Of a stretch of DNA of 32,865 nt, positions 7,391 to 15,390 are shown in pieces. Origin of the DNA: Nocardia cyriacigeorgica (GTDB lineage Bacteria; Actinomycetota; Actinomycetes; Mycobacteriales; Mycobacteriaceae); NCBI RefSeq assembly GCF_010868145.1, contig NZ_JAAGUY010000040.1, positions 1 through 32,865 of the forward strand, written 5' to 3'. The notes under the pieces are model-generated. The model saw only the letters and a program-made list of their open reading frames with translations, did not search any database and had not been told where the DNA came from. Within the stretch, counting starts at the first letter, position 1; every line of letters starts with the position of its first letter. Position numbers and translations under genes: made by a program.

Positions 7391-8317
7391 TCAGAAACCG
7401 AGCTTGCCCAGCTGTTTCGGGTCGCGCTGCCAATCCTTGGCGACCTTCACGTGCAGGTTCAAATAGATGCGGGTTCCGAGGATGTGCTCGATCTGCTTGC
7501 GGGCATTGGTGCCGACCTCCTTGAGCCGGGAACCGCCCTTACCGATGACGATAGCCTTCTGACTCGGCCGCTCCACATACAGGAGCGCATGCACGTCGAG
7601 CATGTCCTCGCGCTCCTCGTATGGCAGGACCTCCTCGATGACGACGGCCAGCGAATGCGGCAGCTCATCGCGAACGCCCTCCAGCGCGGCCTCGCGAATG
7701 AGCTCGGCCATCAGGGTTTCCTCGGGTTCGTCGGTCAACTCACCGTCGGGATAGAAGGCGGGCCCCTCCGGCATCTTCGACGCGATCACATCGACGAGGA
7801 CCTCGACCTGCTCGCCCTTGACCGCCGACACCGGAACAACATCGGCCTCGGGGCCGAGCAGCTGCGATACCGCGAGCAGCTGTGCGGCGACCTGGTCACG
7901 GCCGACCTTGTCGATCTTGGTGACCACGCCGAGCAGTGTCGTCTTCGGTGCCATCTGCTTGATCTGCTGCACGATCCATCGATCACCGGGGCCGATCTTC
8001 TCATCGGCCGGGATGCACAGCGCGATCACGTCGACCTCGGAGTAGGTATCACGCACGAGATCGTTGAGCCGCTGACCGAGCAGAGTGCGCGGCCGATGCA
8101 GACCGGGCGTGTCGACCAGAATCAGTTGGGTGTGCTCGCGATGCACGATGCCGCGGATGGTGTGGCGGGTGGTCTGCGGCCGCGAGGACGTGATCGCGAT
8201 CTTCGCGCCGACCAGCGCGTTGGTCAGCGTCGACTTGCCGGTATTCGGCCTGCCGACGAAACAAACGAAGCCGGAACGGAATTCGCCGGACTTCGTGGAA
8301 GCGGATCGGTCAGCCAC
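7391..8317 (-). CDS. era: GTPase Era, 16S rRNA/30S assembly factor
   Basis: 308 residues from the GTG at 8317, which overlaps the end of the upstream gene by 8 bases; a longer frame to 8401 lacks family support. G1 GRPNTGKST (22-30), switch region RPQTTRHTIRG, G3 DTPG (69-72), G4 TKID (133-136) and G5 SAVKG are all present. The C-terminal KH domain carries the GKGG loop (259-262), which in Era binds the 3' end of 16S rRNA near the anti-Shine-Dalgarno sequence during 30S maturation. Length and motif order are normal. It is the last gene of a leftward run with ybeY and phoH, a cluster devoted to rRNA processing and ribosome quality. Confidence 0.97.
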   Translation of the reverse strand: MADRSASTKSGEFRSGFVCFVGRPNTGKSTLTNALVGAKIAITSSRPQTTRHTIRGIVHREHTQLILVDTPGLHRPRTLLGQRLNDLVRDTYSEVDVIALCIPADEKIGPGDRWIVQQIKQMAPKTTLLGVVTKIDKVGRDQVAAQLLAVSQLLGPEADVVPVSAVKGEQVEVLVDVIASKMPEGPAFYPDGELTDEPEETLMAELIREAALEGVRDELPHSLAVVIEEVLPYEEREDMLDVHALLYVERPSQKAIVIGKGGSRLKEVGTNARKQIEHILGTRIYLNLHVKVAKDWQRDPKQLGKLGF

Positions 8318-8660
8318 CCTGCACCTCGAAACCCTCGGCGATATCGAACACCGCGCCCGCGCGGTCGGTGAACACGATCCGCGCCTGCGCCGACACCTCA
8401 CGCACCGCGGTCACCCCCGAATCGGAGAACTTGCCGCCGACCACCACGGCGGCCTCGAAACCTTCCGCGCCGCTGGAAATCGCGGCAGCGACCGCAGCCT
8501 GCAACGCGGTGAGCCGCAACGCCTCCAGCTTCACCTCGCCCGCGGCATAGGTGCGGCCGTCGGTATCTCGGACCGCGGCTCCGCTGGTGCCCTCGGTGCG
8601 GGCCATCGCCCCACGCGCAAGCACCAGCAATTTGTTGTCCTCGGCATCCAGTTCAGTCAT
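8310..8660 (-). CDS. Cytidine-deaminase-fold protein lacking zinc ligands
   Basis: 116 residues, overlapping corC by 8 bases at its start and era by 8 bases at its end, so translation is likely coupled. The pattern follows a small cytidine deaminase: SGAAVRDTDGRTYAAGEV, then a helix where active enzymes have (C/H)AE, then AAVVVGG, and a region where they have PCxxC. Here the first site reads LRLTALQAAVAAA and the second SDSGVTAVREV. It contains no Cys or His that could hold zinc, so deaminase activity is very unlikely. The M. tuberculosis gene at this position (next to era) is listed as a conserved hypothetical, which fits a non-catalytic role, perhaps linked to Era or ribosome assembly; that role is inference. 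Confidence 0.8.
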   Translation of the reverse strand: MTELDAEDNKLLVLARGAMARTEGTSGAAVRDTDGRTYAAGEVKLEALRLTALQAAVAAAISSGAEGFEAAVVVGGKFSDSGVTAVREVSAQARIVFTDRAGAVFDIAEGFEVQGG

Positions 8661-9987
8661 TCGGTGTCTCCTGTTCGTCTCGGCCGGCCGGGACTTCCCG
8701 CGCCACGCCGTTGCCGTTCGATGCCGTGTCACCCTCGACCGCCCGGCTGACCACCACCGTGTGCACGCGCACCCGGCCGCGGGTATCGGGTCCGCCTTCG
8801 CCACGCAGCAACAGCCCGTGCGCGGTGATCTCGGAGCCGGGCAGCGGGACCCGGCCGAGCTCATGAGCGAGCAGACCGCCGACGGTGTCGACGTCCTCCT
8901 CGTCGATATCGAAGCCGTACAGCTCACCGAGATCCTCGACCGACAGGCGCGCCGACACCCGGTAGCGGTCGTCGTCGAGCTTCTCGACTGGTGGCGTCTC
9001 ATCGGTGTCGTACTCGTCGGCGATCTCACCGACGATCTCCTCCAGCACATCCTCGATGGTCACCAGACCCGCGATACCGCCGTATTCGTCCACCAGCAAC
9101 GCCATATGGTTACGGCGGCGCTGCATCTCGTCGAGCAGATCGTCGAGCGGTTTGGAGTCCGGCATGAACACCGCGGGCCGCATGACGTCGCCGACCCGCA
9201 CGGCGCGGCCGCGATCGCCATACTGCACAAGGTCTTTGAGATAGACGACACCGAGGATGTCGTCGACGTTGGCGCCGATCACCGGAATCCGCGAATGCCC
9301 GCTGCGCACGGCAAGCGAGGTTGCCTGCGCGGCCGTCTTGTCCTGCTCGATCCACACCATCTCGGTGCGCGGCACCATCACCGCCCTGGCCGCGGTGTCG
9401 CCGAGCTCGAAGACCGACTGGATCATCCGGCGTTCGTCGTCGGCGACCACGCCGCGCTCGCGGGCCATATCGACCACCTCGCGCAGCTCGATCTCGGAGG
9501 CGAACGGGCCGTTGCGGAAACCCTTACCGGGGGTGATCGCATTACCGATGAGGATCAGCAGCCTGCTGACCGGACCGAGCAGCGCACCGATGAACTGCAA
9601 CGGCAGCGCGGCGGCCAACGCGATCGAATAGGCGTGCTGCCTGCCGAGCGTGCGCGGCCCGACGCCGATCACCACATAGTCGACCAGCACCATGATGACC
9701 GCGGTCAGCACCAGCGCCCAGCCGTCGGACAACATGGTTGCGAGCGCGGCCGCGAGCAGGACGGTCGCGGTGATCTCGCACAGAATGCGCAGTAGCACCA
9801 TGAGATTCACATAGCGCGGCCGATCCTCGACGATGCGGCTCAGCCGGGCTGCGCCGGCACGCTCGGCGCGCACCATATCGTCGAGGCGGGCGGGGGAAAT
9901 GGTGTTCAACGCGGAGTCGACGGCGGCGAAGATACCGCCGACGGGGACCAGCAGGACGGCAAGGACGATCAGGGTCAGCGCGTTCAC
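8653..9987 (-). CDS. CNNM/CorC-family membrane protein with CBS pair
   Basis: 444 residues. The N-terminal DUF21-type membrane domain (about 1-150) has hydrophobic segments at about 3-24, 63-85, 90-110 and 121-149. Residues about 200-325 hold two CBS modules (MVPRTEMVWI, HSRIPVIG, LGVVYLKDL; then MRPAVFMPDSKPLDDLL, HMALLVDEYGG, GLVTIEDVLEEIVGEI). Residues about 333-415 are the CorC/HlyC C-terminal domain (YRVSARLSVEDL, TVGGLLAHELG, LPLPGSEI-type ending). The tail after about 415 is polar. The family is linked to divalent cation (Mg2+/Co2+) transport with nucleotide sensing by the CBS pair; transport by this member is inferred. Its start overlaps the end of ybeY in an ATGA-type junction. Confidence 0.92.
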   Translation of the reverse strand: MNALTLIVLAVLLVPVGGIFAAVDSALNTISPARLDDMVRAERAGAARLSRIVEDRPRYVNLMVLLRILCEITATVLLAAALATMLSDGWALVLTAVIMVLVDYVVIGVGPRTLGRQHAYSIALAAALPLQFIGALLGPVSRLLILIGNAITPGKGFRNGPFASEIELREVVDMARERGVVADDERRMIQSVFELGDTAARAVMVPRTEMVWIEQDKTAAQATSLAVRSGHSRIPVIGANVDDILGVVYLKDLVQYGDRGRAVRVGDVMRPAVFMPDSKPLDDLLDEMQRRRNHMALLVDEYGGIAGLVTIEDVLEEIVGEIADEYDTDETPPVEKLDDDRYRVSARLSVEDLGELYGFDIDEEDVDTVGGLLAHELGRVPLPGSEITAHGLLLRGEGGPDTRGRVRVHTVVVSRAVEGDTASNGNGVAREVPAGRDEQETPND

Positions 9988-10532
9988 GCCCGGGAATCAC
10001 CCGGCGTCGTGAAGCCCGCCTTTCCCAGCAGCCTGGCGTCACGTTCGGCGAGTTCGGCGCGGCGCCTTGCCTCGCGCAGGCTCTCGTACCACTCTTCGAG
10101 CAGCCGGGCCTGCAGCGCGAACATCTCCTTCTCCTCCTCCGGCTCGGCGTGGTCGTAGCCGAGCAGGTGCAGCACACCGTGCACGGTGAGCAGCGAGAGT
10201 TCGTGGTCGAGAGAATGGCCCGCCTTGCGGGCCTGGGCCAGGGCGAACTCGGGGCACAGCACGATATCGCCGAGCATCGAGGGGCCGGGTTCGGGACTGT
10301 CGGGCCGCCCACCGGGCTCCAGCTCGTCCATCGGGAACGACATCACATCGGTCGGCCCCGGCAGATCCATCCACCGCATATGCAGGTCGGCCATGGTGTC
10401 GAGATCGACAAGCACCATGGACAGCTCCGCGGCCGGGTGCACATCCATCCGCGCGATCACGAACCGCGCGACACCGACCAGATCTTCCTCGGGCACGTCC
10501 ATACCCGACTCGTTGGCGATCTCGATACTCAC
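9984..10532 (-). CDS. ybeY: Endoribonuclease YbeY
   Basis: 182 residues. The zinc site HGVLHLLGYDH carries the three ligands His118, His122 and His128. The upstream conserved segment PTDVMSFPMDE and the GDIVLCPE strand are intact. YbeY acts in 16S rRNA 3'-end maturation and 70S quality control, and it interacts with Era in other bacteria; here era lies three genes downstream in the same run. The C-terminal extension after about residue 150 is charged and typical of actinobacterial homologues. It overlaps the membrane-protein gene by 4 bases; phoH ends 64 bases upstream. Confidence 0.96.
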   Translation of the reverse strand: MSIEIANESGMDVPEEDLVGVARFVIARMDVHPAAELSMVLVDLDTMADLHMRWMDLPGPTDVMSFPMDELEPGGRPDSPEPGPSMLGDIVLCPEFALAQARKAGHSLDHELSLLTVHGVLHLLGYDHAEPEEEKEMFALQARLLEEWYESLREARRRAELAERDARLLGKAGFTTPGDSRA

Positions 10533-10596
10533 CAGGTCAGCCTAATGGGTGCGGCCGGACACCGTCCGACCGCAACCCCGCGAGGAATGAGATGAG

Positions 10597-11703
10597 TTAT
10601 CGCCGTCCGGTGCGGTTGGCGGCGCGGCGCTGGGCGCGGTTGCCGGGCATGTGTGGGCCGACCGGGCGGGTTTCGGCTTCGAAGCGGTCGTAGGCGTCGA
10701 CGATGTCGGAGACCAGGCGGTGGCGGACGACGTCGCTGCTGTTGAGTTCGGCGAAGTGGATGTCCTCGATCTCGGTGAGGATCTCACTGGCCGCCCGCAG
10801 GCCCGACCGTGACCCGTTGGGCAGGTCGACCTGCGTGACGTCACCGGTGACCACGATCTTCGAGCCGAACCCGAGCCTGGTCAGGAACATCTTCATCTGC
10901 TCGGCCGTGGTGTTCTGCGCCTCGTCCAAGATGATGAACGAATCGTTGAGCGTTCGGCCACGCATATACGCCAGGGGCGCGACCTCGATGACGCCTGCTG
11001 CCATGAGCTTCGGGATGGCTTCCGGATCCATCATGTCGTGCAGGGCGTCGTAGAGCGGACGCAGATACGGGTCGATCTTCTCGTTGAGGGTGCCGGGCAG
11101 GAAACCGAGGCGTTCGCCCGCTTCGACGGCGGGCCGGGTAAGGATGATGCGGTTGACCTGCTTGGATTGCAGGGCCTGCACCGCCTTGGCCATGGCCAGA
11201 TACGTCTTGCCGGTACCTGCGGGACCGATGCCGAACACGATGGTGTTGGCGTCGATGGCGTCGACATACCGCTTCTGATTCAGCGTCTTGGGGCGGATGG
11301 TCTTGCCGCGCCGGGACAGGATGTCGAGGCTGAGCACCTCGGCGGGCGACTCGGCGGTGCCCTCGGTCAGCATGGACACGGTGTGGCGGACGGCCTCGGG
11401 CGTGACCACCCGGTTGCGGCCGGTCAGCGCGACGAGCTGTTCGATGACGCGCTCGGCCAGCGCCACGTCGGCGGCCGGTCCGGTGAGGGTGACGGAGTTA
11501 CCGCGCACGTGGATATCGGCGTCGAGCAAATCCTCGAGTTCACGCAGATTCTGGTCGGCCGATCCAAGGAACGGGAAGACGGACTCAGGTGCGAGTTCGA
11601 TACTGGAACGTACGGTGCGTGCCGCGGGACCCGAACTGCTGCCGCCTGCACCATTGCCGGCCGCGGGTGTCGCCGGGTCGCCGATCTCACCTTGGGTTCT
11701 CAC
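10597..11703 (-). CDS. phoH: PhoH-like P-loop ATPase
   Basis: 368 residues from the GTG at 11703; a TATAGC box 7 bases upstream hints at a leaderless start. An N-terminal KH-like RNA-binding region spans about 40-100. The P-loop is GPAGTGKT (160-167), Walker B is FIILDEAQN (256-264), and TGDVTQVDLP follows as in superfamily 1-type PhoH ATPases. Residues 10-30 are a Gly/Ala/Ser-rich flexible arm. The genomic link to ybeY and era suggests a role in RNA metabolism; the exact substrate is not settled in the literature. It is the first gene of the leftward run and is divergent from hemW. Confidence 0.94.
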   Translation of the reverse strand: MRTQGEIGDPATPAAGNGAGGSSSGPAARTVRSSIELAPESVFPFLGSADQNLRELEDLLDADIHVRGNSVTLTGPAADVALAERVIEQLVALTGRNRVVTPEAVRHTVSMLTEGTAESPAEVLSLDILSRRGKTIRPKTLNQKRYVDAIDANTIVFGIGPAGTGKTYLAMAKAVQALQSKQVNRIILTRPAVEAGERLGFLPGTLNEKIDPYLRPLYDALHDMMDPEAIPKLMAAGVIEVAPLAYMRGRTLNDSFIILDEAQNTTAEQMKMFLTRLGFGSKIVVTGDVTQVDLPNGSRSGLRAASEILTEIEDIHFAELNSSDVVRHRLVSDIVDAYDRFEAETRPVGPHMPGNRAQRRAANRTGRR

Positions 11704-12231
11704 GTAGTGGCTATAGCCTGCTTTCCGGTCTCGGAGCCGCCGCATCACCCGCCCCCCGCACCCGTGGCGGCTACCGCCTGTCCGGCGGTATCGGCCCTGC
11801 TCCGGCGCGGTGGAGATCATGCGCTGTGGATGCTCAAAGTTTAACGCGCGGCACCGACACCCGCCCACCGATTATGCGGCGGGTGCCTGCCCGCGGGCGC
11901 TCTACCAGCGCATATGGGGATGCTCCCCGGGGTTGGGTAGCCGGCTCCCTGCATCGCGCACGACCGGCAGCAAGTACCACGGGGTCGGCGGCGTCTCGCC
12001 GCCGCGCACCACGGCGCGCACCCGGGTGGGTTCGGTGAAGGTGCCGGAGATGCCTGCTCCAGAAGCCGGCCACCCGCCACGCCCCGCAAACGCTGCGCGG
12101 TGGGGTGGGGGCGCCCGTGGCGGCCCACACACCCACACAGATGGCCGCCCAAATCAAGCGGACGGGCACATGAGGTCGGGAACAACCAGGTCGCGTGCGA
12201 TCGCGATGCCGGGCACGGGCACACTGGAACG
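11704..12231. other. 528-bp gap between divergent phoH and hemW
   Basis: No RNA gene or confident protein gene is seen. It holds the phoH promoter region at its left end, a G+C-rich hairpin with 8-bp arms and a 3-base loop (CGGCGGCG TCT CGCCGCCG, 11986-12004), a second small hairpin (GGGGA TGC TCCCC, about 11916-11928), and one short minus-strand reading frame listed separately. Confidence 0.6.
11902..12138 (-). CDS. Candidate small protein, unrecognised
   Basis: A 78-codon frame from a GTG at 12138. The last ~45 codons use strongly GC-ending codons and read like a real C-terminus (TFTEPTRVRAVV, WYLLPVVRDAG, LPNPGEHPHMRW), whereas the first ~30 residues are low complexity. There is an in-frame stop at 12154-12156, no good ribosome site, and both G+C hairpins of this gap fall inside it. 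It could be a small gene with an internal start, the decayed end of a larger gene, or a chance frame. Confidence 0.28.
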   Translation of the reverse strand: MWVCGPPRAPPPHRAAFAGRGGWPASGAGISGTFTEPTRVRAVVRGGETPPTPWYLLPVVRDAGSRLPNPGEHPHMRW

Positions 12232-13440
12232 GTGAGTTCTCCCGCCGTCACCACACCGCACGCCGACGCCTCCGTCCCGGTGCTGCGCGATTTCGGCGGG
12301 GGTCCGTTCGGCATCTACGTGCACGTGCCGTTCTGCGCGACCCGCTGCGGGTACTGCGACTTCAATACCTATACCGCCGGTGAGCTGGGCAGTTCGTCCT
12401 CGCCGCAATCGTGGATGACGGCGCTGAAGGGTGAGCTGGCGACCGCGGCGCGGCAGTTCGCAGACCTGCCGAGCGCGACGCCCGAAGTGGCGACGGTGTT
12501 CGTCGGTGGGGGCACACCGTCGCTGCTCGGTGGAGACGGTCTGGCCGAAGTGCTGGACGCGATCCGTGGCGAGTTCGTATTCGCCGCCGACGCCGAGATC
12601 ACCACCGAGTCGAACCCGGAGTCGACCTCACCCGCCTTTTTCGAGCGGATCCGGTCCGCCGGATACACCCGGGTCTCGCTCGGCATGCAGTCGGCGGCAC
12701 AGCACGTGCTGGCGGTCCTCGACCGCACCCACACGCCGGGCCGAGCGGTCGCCGCCGCCAAAGAGGCCCGCGCGGTCGGCTTCGAGCACGTCAACCTGGA
12801 TCTGATCTACGGAACACCCGGCGAACGCGACAGCGATCTGGACGCAAGCCTGGACGCGGTACTCGACGCCGGCGTCGACCATGTCTCGGCCTACTCGCTC
12901 ATCGTCGAAGACGGCACCGCGCTGGCCCGCCGAGTCCGCCGCGGCGAACTGCCCGCCCCGGACGACGACGTGCTCGCCGCCCGCTACGAACGTATCGACG
13001 CGCGCCTGAGCGCTGCGGGTCTCACCTGGTACGAGGTCTCCAACTGGGCGTCCTCCGATGAGGCCCGCTGCCGCCACAACCTGGGGTATTGGGACGGTGG
13101 CGATTGGCTCGGCGCGGGGCCCGGCGCACACAGCCATCTCGGCGGAGTGCGTTGGTGGAACGTCAAGCATCCGGCGCGCTACGCCGATCGCGTGGGCAAG
13201 GGTGGACTGCCCGCCGCGGACTGGGAGTCGCTCGGCGATGAAGAGCGCTATATGGAGCGGGTCATGCTCACCGTGCGGTTGCGCACCGGACTCCCGATGG
13301 AGGATCTGGACCGGATCGGAGTCGCGGCGGCCGAGCAGATCGTTGCGGACGGTCGCGCTGAACTGCGCGGCGATCACCTGGTGCTCACCGATCAGGGACG
13401 GCTGCTCGCCGACGGTGTGGTGCGCGAGCTACTCGGCTGA
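12232..13440 (+). CDS. hemW: Radical SAM protein HemW (heme chaperone, HemN-like)
   Basis: 402 residues from the GTG at 12232. The radical SAM cluster motif is CATRCGYC (Cys35, Cys39, Cys42) after IYVHVPF, then the glycine-rich SAM motif VFVGGGTPS, ESNPE, and the HemW-type C-terminal winged region. The MQS, TYEV and RHNLGYW segments and normal length fit HemW rather than true oxygen-independent coproporphyrinogen III dehydrogenase HemN, which is longer and has extra N-terminal residues. HemW binds heme and delivers it to target enzymes; many genomes label it hemN. It is divergent from phoH and converges on the T7SS-like cassette. Confidence 0.93.
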   Translation: MSSPAVTTPHADASVPVLRDFGGGPFGIYVHVPFCATRCGYCDFNTYTAGELGSSSSPQSWMTALKGELATAARQFADLPSATPEVATVFVGGGTPSLLGGDGLAEVLDAIRGEFVFAADAEITTESNPESTSPAFFERIRSAGYTRVSLGMQSAAQHVLAVLDRTHTPGRAVAAAKEARAVGFEHVNLDLIYGTPGERDSDLDASLDAVLDAGVDHVSAYSLIVEDGTALARRVRRGELPAPDDDVLAARYERIDARLSAAGLTWYEVSNWASSDEARCRHNLGYWDGGDWLGAGPGAHSHLGGVRWWNVKHPARYADRVGKGGLPAADWESLGDEERYMERVMLTVRLRTGLPMEDLDRIGVAAAEQIVADGRAELRGDHLVLTDQGRLLADGVVRELLG

Positions 13441-13477
13441 GAGCATTTCGTGGTCGGTTCCCTGAAGTATCCGCCGG

Positions 13478-14122
13478 TCAGGCGATTCCGTAGTAGATGA
13501 TCAGTCCTGGCACGACGCCCAAGAGAAACCCCATCACCACCAGCCACACGGGGAATGCCCACCGGTACCCCGGACTCCGTCGTGGGGCTACCGGATCCAG
13601 CCCACCCAACAAAGCCGCGACCACTGGCGATGAGTAGTGGGTGTGGGTCGCGTGATCCGGAACAACCGGCAGCATCGCGTCAGCAGGGCCGTGGTCCTCG
13701 CCGATCCTCGGGAACCCGAACAACGGTGCGATATTCGAGCCGCGAGTCATCACGCGGATATGATGGAGGCCCGGTGGCAGCGACACCCACGTTTCCCCCC
13801 ACTGGGCATTCGACACCTCATGACCGTTGATCCATATCCTCGGCCCGCTGGCCCTGATGAACAGTGAGGTGGGCACTGCCCACTGTGCAAACTTGGTGTG
13901 GACTACGACGCCGGTGGGTCCGGGATCCGGAATATATTGCGGCATTGGCTCATCCAGGTTGTGCCGGTAGGGCACGACGAAATCCGGCGGAAGCATTGCC
14001 TGGTTATAGGCAGGCAATGCTTCGGGTCTGCCCGGGAGTGGAAGCGGCGGAACCAGTTGCGGCGGTGGCGGGTACGGCATCGGCGCTGCGGGCACGTTAC
14101 GGCCAGAGTCGAAAGTGTTCAC
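13478..14122 (-). CDS. Proline-rich protein with C-terminal membrane anchor (T7SS-like cassette)
   Basis: 214 residues from the GTG at 14122 with GGAAGAGGA just upstream; a frame to 14173 adds only an Arg run. Residues 10-35 are proline-rich (PYPPPPQLVPPLPLP). Residues about 70-130 look like a beta-sandwich: VVVHTKFAQW, IWINGHEV, TWVSLPPGLHHIRV, similar in feel to PEGA-type surface domains. Residues about 186-213 form one or two membrane segments ending at the C-terminus (VWLVVMGFLLGVVPGLIIYYGIA). It follows the WXG-like gene by 22 bases, so it is probably the last gene of that operon. A perfect 13-bp stem lies inside its coding region (13991-14024). Family not recognised. Confidence 0.75.
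   Translation of the reverse strand: MNTFDSGRNVPAAPMPYPPPPQLVPPLPLPGRPEALPAYNQAMLPPDFVVPYRHNLDEPMPQYIPDPGPTGVVVHTKFAQWAVPTSLFIRASGPRIWINGHEVSNAQWGETWVSLPPGLHHIRVMTRGSNIAPLFGFPRIGEDHGPADAMLPVVPDHATHTHYSSPVVAALLGGLDPVAPRRSPGYRWAFPVWLVVMGFLLGVVPGLIIYYGIA
13991..14024. repeat. Perfect 13-bp inverted repeat inside a coding region
   Basis: GAAGCATTGCCTG, loop GTTATAGG, CAGGCAATGCTTC. All 13 pairs match. It codes for ALPAYNQAML in the proline-rich membrane protein, near the start of that gene, so it could form a strong mRNA hairpin that slows translation. Confidence 0.8.
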
Positions 14123-14144
14123 GAGTCCTCTTCCACTCGCCGGC

Positions 14145-15047
14145 CTACGCCGGCGCCGCCTGCGGCTCGGCACCCGGCTCTTCGGTACCGAGCAATTCGG
14201 TGACGATCTTGCCCAGTGCCACCTCGAACGGCTTGAAATCCAACAACGCGTTGGCCAGCTTCGCCATCAGCGTCGAAACCTTGGCGGTCTCGGCGCCGAT
14301 CCGGAACATCGCCTGGGCGGCGACCAACGGCGCGGCCGTACCGAGCGAGATGGCCAGCTCGATGGTGTATCCGATCAGTGCCCCCGCAAGCGCGGTCAGG
14401 ATTTCCGAGACCAGGGTGCGGATCGCGTCGATGATCTTGGCGGTCTGTTCGACCGTGGTCGCCAACGCCGCTGCGACACCTGCCGCGCCGCCGACATTGT
14501 CGGTCAGGGTGGCGACGCGGGCACGATAAGCCTGCGCCGTAAGGCCGTTCCATTCCGCGACTTCGGTATCCACCGCCGTTCGCCAGGCAGCGGCGATTTC
14601 GGTCAGTTCGGTCGAGATGTTCTTCCAGGTCTCGGAGTATGCCTCGATCATGTCGGGGTTGCCCCAAAGCCCGTCGAGGCATTTGCGTAGCGGTTCGACG
14701 TGTTCGAGCATCCACCCGGCGATCTGTCCACCTACGAAACCGAACGGGTCTCCCACGGCCCCGGCAGCCGTGATGCCGGTGGAGATTCCGCTGAATACCG
14801 CGTCGGTGATCTCGCCTTTCCGGATGTTCGACACGATCTTCCACGCATCGGCGGCAACCGTGCCCTCGAGCACACCCCAAGGCCCATCCTTGCCCTCGAA
14901 TCCCACATTCGAGAACATGAAATTCGTTTCGGCGAAGTATTCGTCGCGGTAGTCTGTCCCGTCGGCGATGAGCGGATTCTTCGGGGCAGCCGCGTCATCG
15001 AATCCCGGCGTGTGCTCGTTGATCCAGGTGCCGTACGGAGTGCTCAT
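14145..15047 (-). CDS. WXG-like putative type VII secretion-associated protein
   Basis: 300 residues, starting inside the previous gene's stop (ATGA overlap). It has a central helical hairpin with W-x-G (EWNG, Trp166-Gly168) flanked by long amphipathic helices (about 134-215), as in WXG100-type proteins. A Gly/Ala-rich hydrophobic stretch follows (about 190-250: ALAGALIGYTIELAISLGTAAPLVAAQ), and the end is helical with a Pro/Ala tail. The N-terminal ~60 residues (GTWINEHTPGF, GPWGVLEGTVAADAW) are not familiar. Position in a cassette with an EspC-like protein and a YbaB-like protein supports a T7SS substrate or accessory role. No toxin domain is recognised. Confidence 0.75.
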   Translation of the reverse strand: MSTPYGTWINEHTPGFDDAAAPKNPLIADGTDYRDEYFAETNFMFSNVGFEGKDGPWGVLEGTVAADAWKIVSNIRKGEITDAVFSGISTGITAAGAVGDPFGFVGGQIAGWMLEHVEPLRKCLDGLWGNPDMIEAYSETWKNISTELTEIAAAWRTAVDTEVAEWNGLTAQAYRARVATLTDNVGGAAGVAAALATTVEQTAKIIDAIRTLVSEILTALAGALIGYTIELAISLGTAAPLVAAQAMFRIGAETAKVSTLMAKLANALLDFKPFEVALGKIVTELLGTEEPGAEPQAAPA

Positions 15048-15388
15048 CGGGCAGCGCCCCCCGAATCGGCGAGCGGCTGGCCGGTCTTGCCCAGGGTCGT
15101 CCCGAGCGCGTTGTCGGCAGCCTCGAACGAATCCGCGTTGGATTGCAGCTTGCCCGGCACCCCGGCCAGTTCGCTGGTGACTCTTCGGATCGCGTCGACG
15201 GCGCCTTGGTGATTGTCGTCCAACAACATTTTGACGAAAGGCCGCGGATACATGCCGAAGCCGTCGTCGGCGGCGGCAAGGTACTCCGCGGCTTGCAACG
15301 CCGTCCGGGTACGTTCGGCCAGTCCGGCCACGCTCCGCGCGTGCCGCCGCAGGTCGTCGGGTTCCACGGCGAGATTCGGTTGAGTCAT
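15044..15388 (-). CDS. EspC-like/T7SS target small helical protein
   Basis: 114 residues, ATG at 15388, predicted mainly helical. It begins with the pattern common in actinobacterial ESX-associated small proteins (LAVEPDDLRRHARSVAGLAERT), followed by YLAAADDGFGMYPRPF, a second long helix (AVDAIRRVTSELAGVPGKL), and NADSFEAADNALG. This resembles the EspC/DUF2580 group, small secreted partners of larger WXG or PE/PPE-like proteins. The next gene overlaps it by 4 bases, consistent with a co-expressed heterodimer. No core ESX secretion machinery genes are in the window, so export would depend on one encoded elsewhere. Confidence 0.75.
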   Translation of the reverse strand: MTQPNLAVEPDDLRRHARSVAGLAERTRTALQAAEYLAAADDGFGMYPRPFVKMLLDDNHQGAVDAIRRVTSELAGVPGKLQSNADSFEAADNALGTTLGKTGQPLADSGGAAR

Positions 15389-15390
15389 CC

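Noticed and set aside
11704..12231. A structured non-coding RNA in the phoH-hemW gap
   Set aside because: The hairpins are simple G+C-rich repeats with no recognisable RNA family features, and none has a terminator-like U-run.
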